This document shows positions 7,974 to 12,861 of a stretch of DNA of 12,861 nucleotides, one piece after another. The notes below the pieces were generated by a model. That model saw only the letters and a list, made by a program, of their open reading frames with translations, made no database searches and was not told where the DNA came from. The stretch is from Strigomonas culicis. Lineage: Eukaryota > Euglenozoa > Kinetoplastea > Trypanosomatida > Trypanosomatidae. Location of the stretch: the NCBI GenBank assembly GCA_000482145.1, contig AUXH01000549.1:1-12861 (forward strand), in the 5' to 3' direction. Position 1 is the stretch's first letter. Each line of letters starts with the position of its first letter. Made by a program: the position numbers and the translations under genes.

Positions 7974-8280
7974 TGATGCGTGACAATGCTGACATAATGC
8001 AAATGGTGTGGTTCAATCGCACACAACACATATACATATAGATATATAAAGTATAAATAGATAGATGGTTTTCATCATTTTCCTGTTTCTTTTTCTTTAC
8101 GACTTGTATTTCTAAGCTGCCTTCTGAACGGTGAATGTTGCGACTTTTTCATTCCTCTGTTGATGTAATTTGAGTTTTTCTTTTTTTTTTCCTGTTCTAT
8201 TTAAAAAAGAAAACTTCCTTCTCATTACGTACATTAGAAGAAAAATGATCTTTCTTTTTCCTCTTGGTTTATTTGATCTC

Positions 8281-8300
8281 GTGTGTGTGTGTGTGTGTGT
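8281..8300. repeat. (GT)10 microsatellite
   Basis: Ten perfect GT units lie about 100 bases upstream of the eIF2B beta start codon, before the predicted splice acceptor. GT dinucleotide repeats are common in the spacers of Leishmania-like genomes. No function can be assigned. Confidence 0.95.
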
Positions 8301-8360
8301 ACTTTGCACTCTTCAATAATGATAATAAAACTCCCATGTTCTCTTCTTCAGTTCAACTAG

Positions 8361-8383
8361 TTTTTTTTTTTCTTCGTATTCAG
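8361..8383 (+). promoter_or_regulatory. Predicted spliced-leader acceptor for eIF2B beta
   Basis: A strong T-rich tract (8361-8380) is followed by CAG with AG at 8382-8383. Splicing here leaves only a 16-nt leader before the ATG at 8400. AGs at 8350-8351 and 8359-8360, preceded by CT-rich sequence, are alternatives giving leaders of 48 and 39 nt. None of the possible leaders contains an ATG. Confidence 0.6.
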
Positions 8384-8399
8384 CTTCCCTTTTCCTCAC

Positions 8400-9914
8400 A
8401 TGCTGGGGTTTGACGCTCAAGACGACATCGAAATCCCGCCGGATGTTGCGCTCGAGATAAGCAAGCGTATCGAGACCTTCGTGACGTCGCAGAAGCGAGG
8501 CAAGCTGGGCGTCGGCACCACCAAGGAGAGCCTCTCGACGAACGCCGCCGTGGAGATGATTAACCTCATGTCCAGCATCGTGCACCTTTTCCACGAGGCG
8601 GAGGAGCGCCCGACCAGCTACACGACGCAGCTGCTGCGCGAGAACTTCCCGGCGGAGTTCGTGGCGAGCCGCCAGGTGGAGTGCCTGCTGAAGCTCATCG
8701 CCCGCACGGGCGACGACCTGTTGCGCTCCCAGTTCGGCGTGTTGCTGCTCATGAACGTGACACGCCGCGTGCTGGCCATCGTGCGCGAGGCCGCCGCGAG
8801 CACCAAGGCGACGCCGAGCGAGTTGGAGAAGCGGGCGATGGAGTGGCTGAACGAGAAGGAACAGGAGGACTCGGAGGAGAGTGGCCGCGAGCCCAGCCCC
8901 AGCAGCGCGACGAGCCCGGCGCCGTTCGGGCTGACGCGCGCGCCGAGCGCTCTCCCGAAGCCGGAGCGGCGCTGCATGAGCGTCAAGTTCACGGACGAGG
9001 CGGTTCTGCATGGCGTCCGCAGCGCCTCCGGCCTGCCGCTGCGCGACCGCGGCAGCCCGCTCCTGAAGCGCGCGCCCTCCGTCGTGGTGCCCGGGCAGCA
9101 GGAGCTGCGCCGCATCCCTAGCCGCCGCTCGACCTCCGTCGACGACGGCGACGCCGCGGAGCTGTTTCCTGTACATACGGAGAAGTTCTACGAGGAGGCG
9201 CAGAAGGGCATCGACGAGTTCCGCGACGAGGTGGAGGGCATGACGGAGGAGCTGTGCCGCCGCGCGCGCCGCCAGCTACACCCGTCCGACACGGTGCTCA
9301 CCATCGGCTGCACACACACGACGCTGAGCTACCTCGTGCAGGCCGCTGAGGAGGGCGTGCCCCTCCACGTCATCATCCTGGAGGGGTCGCCGTCCGCCAT
9401 CGAGGCGGTCGAGGCCCTCGCCGCGCAGCTGCGCCAGCGCCAAGTGACCGTCGACGTGCTGCCCGACAGCGACGCCTTCGTCGTGATGAGCTTGTGCACG
9501 AAGGTGCTCGTGTCCGCGGAGAGTGTGCTCGCGAACGGCGGCATGCTCGCGCCGGTCGGCGCCCACATGGTCTGCGTCGCCGCGCGCCACTTCGCGGTGC
9601 CCTGCCTCGTCGCGACGACGACCCTCAAGATGTCGCCCTACTACCCCAGCGACAAGCTCTGCACCCGCCTCGTCCGCATCGCGCGCTCCGGTGCGCAGGA
9701 GATCCCCTGGAGCACCTTCGGCGGCCCAGAGCGGGTCCTACCGCAGCCCTACGGCGTCTCCGTGCCGGACGGCGGCCGCAGCTTCACCGTGCACGCGCCG
9801 GTGACGGAGTACGTGCCGCCGGAGCTCATCGCGCTCTACCTCACCAATGAGACGGAGTTCACGCCCTCGCAGATCCACCACTTTGTCCGAGCGAACTACA
9901 GTGACGCGGACTGA
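8400..9914 (+). CDS. EIF2B2: Translation initiation factor eIF2B subunit beta
   Basis: This 504-residue protein belongs to the eIF2B alpha/beta/delta family, the regulatory core of the guanine nucleotide exchange factor for eIF2 in the cytosol. Residues about 10-150 form the helical N-terminal domain. Residues about 255-504 form the Rossmann-like domain, with DTVLTIGCTHTTL (297-309), HVIILEGSPS (323-332), SAESVLANGGM (372-382) and KMSPYYPSD (410-418). The tail TEYVPPELIALYLTN (469-483) followed by PSQI matches the beta rather than the alpha or delta subunit. Human beta is about 350 residues. The extra length is mostly a Ser/Pro/Arg-rich insert at about 155-255 between the two domains, carrying seven R-x-x-S motifs and predicted disordered. 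The start is the first ATG after the acceptor and begins the recognisable domain without a long extension. Confidence 0.9.
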   Translation: MLGFDAQDDIEIPPDVALEISKRIETFVTSQKRGKLGVGTTKESLSTNAAVEMINLMSSIVHLFHEAEERPTSYTTQLLRENFPAEFVASRQVECLLKLIARTGDDLLRSQFGVLLLMNVTRRVLAIVREAAASTKATPSELEKRAMEWLNEKEQEDSEESGREPSPSSATSPAPFGLTRAPSALPKPERRCMSVKFTDEAVLHGVRSASGLPLRDRGSPLLKRAPSVVVPGQQELRRIPSRRSTSVDDGDAAELFPVHTEKFYEEAQKGIDEFRDEVEGMTEELCRRARRQLHPSDTVLTIGCTHTTLSYLVQAAEEGVPLHVIILEGSPSAIEAVEALAAQLRQRQVTVDVLPDSDAFVVMSLCTKVLVSAESVLANGGMLAPVGAHMVCVAARHFAVPCLVATTTLKMSPYYPSDKLCTRLVRIARSGAQEIPWSTFGGPERVLPQPYGVSVPDGGRSFTVHAPVTEYVPPELIALYLTNETEFTPSQIHHFVRANYSDAD

Positions 9915-10173
9915 CAGTTGTAACAAGTAACTAAATAAAAAATGAAAGGCAACAGCAAATGAAAAGGAAGGAAGAAAACAGATTTGTTTTTGCTCGTTGT
10001 TTCGTTGTGTCGATTTGGCGAATAATGTTGTCTTTTTTTTTTGTATTAAACCTGATTATCCCTGTGTTCATTGTTAATGTCAACTCCATAACGAAGGCCA
10101 CACGAAGCGATAGAGGTAAAACAGGTCATGGAACGATTCCTGCGTCTCTGCGTACGCGGGAAGGTAAGAAATA

Positions 10174-10211
10174 ACGCGCGCACGCGCGCGTATGTGTGTA
10201 TGTGTGTATAT
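10174..10211. repeat. Alternating purine-pyrimidine tract (Z-DNA-type)
   Basis: Thirty-eight consecutive bases alternate purine and pyrimidine without a break: a CG/CA half (about 10174-10190) and then a TG/TA half. Such tracts, especially the CG part, can adopt left-handed Z-DNA under supercoiling. The tract lies upstream of the predicted acceptor of the next gene, in sequence expected to be removed from the mature mRNA. Confidence 0.9.
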
Positions 10212-10221
10212 CTTTATGTAT

Positions 10222-10288
10222 GTCTATCCCCTCTCTATTTTTCTTCTGTTGTGATTGTTACATTGACTCGGTTCTTTAAAAAAAAAAG
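10222..10288 (+). promoter_or_regulatory. Predicted spliced-leader acceptor for the small membrane protein gene
   Basis: A pyrimidine-rich tract (about 10222-10250) is followed by a first AG at 10287-10288, immediately after an A-run. The resulting leader is 33 nt and contains no ATG before 10322. Confidence 0.6.
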
Positions 10289-10321
10289 TGATAAACGGAA
10301 GAAATACCATACCAGACCCGT

Positions 10322-10624
10322 ATGCCCGCCACCTCCGAGGAAACCACGGCCGAGCGCCTGTGGGACTTCACCCGCAAGTACGTCGTCAACGTCGGCCAGG
10401 CCTACCTGTCCTTCGTGGGCCCGCTCATGCTGATCCTGGTGGCCGGCGCCGCCCTCGGCGCGCAGGATAAGGAGGATTTCGGCCTCCGCTGGCTGCGCTG
10501 CGCTAGCATCGACACGGACCGCGAGCGCGAGGAAAAGTTCCCGCAGCATGAGCCCACCACCGCCGCGCAGCGCCGCCGCAACGAGGCGGCCAAGGCGGCC
10601 GAGTACGCTGTGGAGAGCGCCTAA
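10322..10624 (+). CDS. Small single-span membrane protein, unrecognised
   Basis: This 100-residue protein matches no family I recognise. A polar N-terminus (1-26) leads into one strong hydrophobic segment (about 28-47, ending LILVAGAALG), long enough to span a membrane. After it comes a hydrophilic tail with charged patches DREREEK (66-72) and RRRNEAAKAAE (84-94), the latter likely helical. There is no clear cleavable signal peptide; the span could act as a signal anchor. Codon use is GC-rich like the neighbouring genes, and the ATG sits 33 nt after a good acceptor, so I take it as a real gene. Small single-span proteins of this kind are common as accessory subunits of trypanosomatid mitochondrial membrane complexes, but that is only a guess here. 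Confidence 0.75.
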   Translation: MPATSEETTAERLWDFTRKYVVNVGQAYLSFVGPLMLILVAGAALGAQDKEDFGLRWLRCASIDTDREREEKFPQHEPTTAAQRRRNEAAKAAEYAVESA

Positions 10625-11065
10625 GGTGGGGCAGAAGAGAGGGACGTGCACTGCCGTCACCGACTGGGTCTATGCGTGTACCGATAGGTCATGTATCACA
10701 TAAATACGAAGTCAGCTGTTTGGGCGTGAGGATCGTGCGCTTCTGCCGCACATACGGTGTTGGTGTTGCTGACTTTGAGTGTGTTTATTAAAAAAAAAAA
10801 ACATTATAACGTTTCTGGTTTGTAATAATTATTACTTAAAAATAAGCAAAAAAAAAAAAGAAGGAAAAGAAAAGGTGCGAATGTCCCGTAGTGAGAATGG
10901 TTTTCCTCTCTTTAATTACATACGTGTTCTAATAAATCAAAATGATGAATGGGAGGTGTGGGGGAGGAAAGCCCGTGTTTGTTATGGTGGCACAAGCCCA
11001 TGAAGCAAGGAGATGAGGAAGCACACCAAGTGCCGCCTTACAGGTGGATCAGAAAAAAAAAATAA

Positions 11066-11112
11066 TTTTCTCCCTTCTCTCTCTCTCTCTTTCTCTTTCC
11101 ACCACACATCAG
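11066..11112 (+). promoter_or_regulatory. Distal pyrimidine tract and possible alternative acceptor for the PEX11-like gene
   Basis: Thirty-five consecutive pyrimidines (11066-11100, largely CT repeats) are followed by an A/C-rich spacer and a first AG at 11111-11112. Splicing here would give a 173-nt leader without any ATG before 11286. It may compete with the proximal acceptor or help place the polyadenylation site of the upstream gene. Confidence 0.45.
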
Positions 11113-11138
11113 CCACAACGGAATAGAAATAGAGATAG

Positions 11139-11208
11139 TTTTTTTATTATTATTTTCCTTTTTTTTTGGTGTCACACCTCCGTTTTTGTTATATTTGCTT
11201 ACACTTAG
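11139..11208 (+). promoter_or_regulatory. Proximal predicted spliced-leader acceptor for the PEX11-like gene
   Basis: T-rich sequence (11139-11202, with short interruptions) ends in CACTTAG with AG at 11207-11208, leaving a 77-nt leader free of ATG before the start codon at 11286. Confidence 0.55.
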
Positions 11209-11285
11209 TATAAAGTAATTGTGCGGTGTGGAAAGAACCAACCGCATCGAAAGAACGCAACACCTATACATATATCAGCGCGACA

Positions 11286-12861
11286 ATGCCACATCATCGG
11301 AGGAACCGGCGGGCCACACAGCGACCGCCGCCTTACAACATGGGCCGTGGCGACCGCTCGGACAGCAGCCCTTCCCGCAGCCTCAGTAGCAGCCATAACG
11401 GACACGCGCACCGCAAAACAAGCCCGAGCAGCTACGTGGGGACCTTCCCTCGCGTAGACCCCGGCAGCGCCCCGCGCTCCCACCAGACGGAGACGCCGAC
11501 GGACGAGATGTACCTGTACGGCGGCAGCAGCGCCGCGAGCGGCGGCATCGGCGAGCGTCACAACGCCGCCTCCGGCAGCCAGAACGTCAGCCCGACGGGA
11601 ACGGCGCCGACACTGCTGCGCGCGCGTCGGTACGCGCCGCACATCGAGACGGGCAGCGGCTACGGCCCCGCGCTCTCGAGCCCGACCAGCATCCTGCCGC
11701 CGTCGCTGCAGCCGAGCCCGGCGATGAGCCGGGGGGCCTCCTACGCGGCGGACCTCAACATGCTGCGGCGCCACGGCTCCTCCAACGACATGAGCGTCGC
11801 CGCCTACGGCGGGAGCGGGACGCCGACAGAGGCGCTGCACGCCGCGGCGGTGACGGTGGTGCGGCCCAAGCACTCCTTTGACAACATGTCCTTCGCGGAG
11901 GGGTCCGAGGTGCCGGCCGGCGTGGGCCCGAGCGCCAACACAGACCTCAGCCAGGTGCGCGTCGGCGGCTACTACCAGCAGGGCGACGTCGGCGCGCTGA
12001 TCCCGAGCGACCTGCCGCGCAGCACGCTGCTGTACGTGCTGACGGCCTCCGACGGGCGCGATCTCATGTTCAAGGTCACGCAGTACTCACTGCAGCTTCT
12101 CATCTGCTTCCTCAAGACGCCGTCGCTCTTCTCGCCGGAGATCCGGCCCTTCACGGACGCCTGGGCGGAGCGCTTCTGGCGCAACTACAACACGATCCGC
12201 CACGCGCGGAGCCTCTTCAAGGTCGGCCGCGGGCTGCTGAACCTCTTCACGCTCCACGCCGTCTGCGAGCGGCTGTGGCTGAAGCACGGCGACGGCATCC
12301 GTCGGCAGCTGCAGCCGCTTCGCGCGCTGCTGGCCGCGCCGCTCGGCCGCGTCGGCCAGGCGCTCGGCCTGCCGCTCGACGCGGACGACGGAGGGCCGCG
12401 CTACCAGCTCAACACGCGCGTCGTGCGGCACCGCCGCGACGTCGACGCGCTGCTGAAGGACGAGATGTACACGCACCTCGCCGCCGCAGAGGGGGGGCTG
12501 CAGGGCGGCCTCTCCGCCGCGCACTCGCCGACCTCCACCATGACGACGCCGACCGGCACGACGCGGCCCTTCTTTGTGAACCAGAAAGCGGCGAGCAGCA
12601 ACCACCAGCTGTGGACCCCGAGCTCGCAGGGCAACGCCGGCGGCTTCCCGGGCAGCAACAGCAACACGGTCGTCGTCGCGGAGGTGCCGCCGGTGCGGGA
12701 GCCGCCGCTGGCGAGCCAGCCGGAGCCGCCCGCCGCGTACACGGGCGGCCCGGAGGCCTGCGCGAGCCGCGGCCGCTCCGGCAGCGACGTGCAGCCTATC
12801 TCCATCGCGGACGTGCCGCCGTCGATGCTGCTGGCGACGATGCCGTCCGTCACCTCCACCG
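11286..12861 (+). CDS. PEX11: PEX11-like glycosome/peroxisome biogenesis protein with long N-terminal extension (partial, 3' end missing)
   Basis: The frame is open from the ATG at 11286 to the window edge (525 codons), so the C-terminus is missing. Residues 1-245 are rich in Ser, Gly, Pro and Arg, with no recognisable domain, and are probably disordered. A PEX11-like region then begins: LLYVLTASDGRD (248-259) has the typical D-G-R-D, followed by FKVTQYSLQLLICFL (262-276), an amphipathic helix candidate. ARSLFKVGRGLLNL (308-321) resembles the ARK-x-F/L-R-x-G segment of the family. A second Ser/Pro/Gly-rich stretch starts at about 400 and continues to the edge. PEX11 proteins shape and divide peroxisomes, and in trypanosomatids glycosomes, from the membrane. 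Typical members have about 220-260 residues, so this one is unusually long. The C-terminal membrane segments are expected beyond the window. A GIM5-type relative is the main alternative. Confidence 0.7.
   Translation, partial: MPHHRRNRRATQRPPPYNMGRGDRSDSSPSRSLSSSHNGHAHRKTSPSSYVGTFPRVDPGSAPRSHQTETPTDEMYLYGGSSAASGGIGERHNAASGSQNVSPTGTAPTLLRARRYAPHIETGSGYGPALSSPTSILPPSLQPSPAMSRGASYAADLNMLRRHGSSNDMSVAAYGGSGTPTEALHAAAVTVVRPKHSFDNMSFAEGSEVPAGVGPSANTDLSQVRVGGYYQQGDVGALIPSDLPRSTLLYVLTASDGRDLMFKVTQYSLQLLICFLKTPSLFSPEIRPFTDAWAERFWRNYNTIRHARSLFKVGRGLLNLFTLHAVCERLWLKHGDGIRRQLQPLRALLAAPLGRVGQALGLPLDADDGGPRYQLNTRVVRHRRDVDALLKDEMYTHLAAAEGGLQGGLSAAHSPTSTMTTPTGTTRPFFVNQKAASSNHQLWTPSSQGNAGGFPGSNSNTVVVAEVPPVREPPLASQPEPPAAYTGGPEACASRGRSGSDVQPISIADVPPSMLLATMPSVTST

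Larger units (their letters stand above)
7974..8399 (+). other. Intergenic region between ODAD3-like and eIF2B beta genes
   Basis: This 426-base AT-rich spacer begins with a 3' UTR rich in ATA/TATA motifs (about 8020-8065). It then has several T-rich tracts and a perfect (GT)10 repeat, and ends at the predicted acceptor. No coding or RNA gene was recognised. Confidence 0.7.
9915..10321 (+). other. Intergenic region upstream of the small membrane protein
   Basis: This 407-base spacer contains the A-rich 3' UTR of eIF2B beta (about 9930-9985), a T-rich stretch near 10020-10060, the alternating purine-pyrimidine tract at 10174-10211 and the next gene's splice signals. Open frames here are short and run into the following gene in other frames. 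No RNA gene was recognised. Confidence 0.7.
10625..11285 (+). other. Intergenic region upstream of the PEX11-like gene
   Basis: This 661-base spacer starts with about 150 bases of mixed composition, then has A-rich and T-rich runs. A short island (about 10875-11045) has less homopolymer and holds a 40-codon open frame starting at an ATG at 10881. A box-C-like ATGATGA at 10942-10948 has no matching box D nearby. The region ends with two separate pyrimidine tracts and acceptors for the PEX11-like gene. Confidence 0.65.

Noticed and set aside
10128..10288. Possible cis-intron: AAG-GTAAGA at 10161-10169 with AG at 10287-10288, preceded by a small ATG frame at 10128
   Set aside because: cis-introns are very rare in trypanosomatids, and removing this one would bring a stop codon directly after the donor exon, so no useful protein results.

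Overview
The window reads as nuclear DNA of a trypanosomatid flagellate (Kinetoplastea), probably Leishmania-like (Leishmaniinae), although the genus cannot be fixed from this sequence alone. Several things point that way. All seven protein genes are intron-less and lie on the + strand. Their coding regions are very GC-rich, with almost every third codon base G or C. They are separated by strongly AT/T-rich spacers of about 400 to 970 bases. Each start codon follows a polypyrimidine tract and an AG, the layout expected for spliced-leader trans-splicing of a polycistronic transcript. I see no Pol II promoter, tRNA, rRNA, CRISPR array, transposon or integrated virus.

Layout: 1-253, leader region with a (TA)n microsatellite. 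254-1354, nucleolar RRM protein of the Nop15/NIFK type. 1861-2898, a divergent mitochondrial carrier family protein. 3763-4956, a FAM151/menorin-domain (DUF2181) protein of the PLC-like phosphodiesterase fold. 5925-7973, a coiled-coil protein resembling the outer-dynein-arm docking subunit CCDC151/ODAD3. 8400-9914, translation initiation factor eIF2B beta with a large phospho-motif-rich insert. 10322-10624, a 100-residue single-span membrane protein that I do not recognise. 11286 to the right edge, a PEX11-like glycosome/peroxisome protein with a long disordered N-terminal extension, cut by the window end.

The genes do not form a pathway. Ribosome assembly, mitochondrial transport, a possible phosphodiesterase, flagellar motility, translation initiation and glycosome biogenesis sit together only because trypanosomatids transcribe unrelated genes in long directional clusters. 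Control is expected mostly after transcription, through trans-splicing, polyadenylation and UTRs.

I found no convincing undescribed multi-gene system. The most interesting items are lineage-specific elaborations of known families: the R-x-x-S-rich insert in eIF2B beta, the extended PEX11-like protein, the FAM151 protein that keeps its putative catalytic residues, and the carrier whose three signature motifs have all lost their acidic residue.
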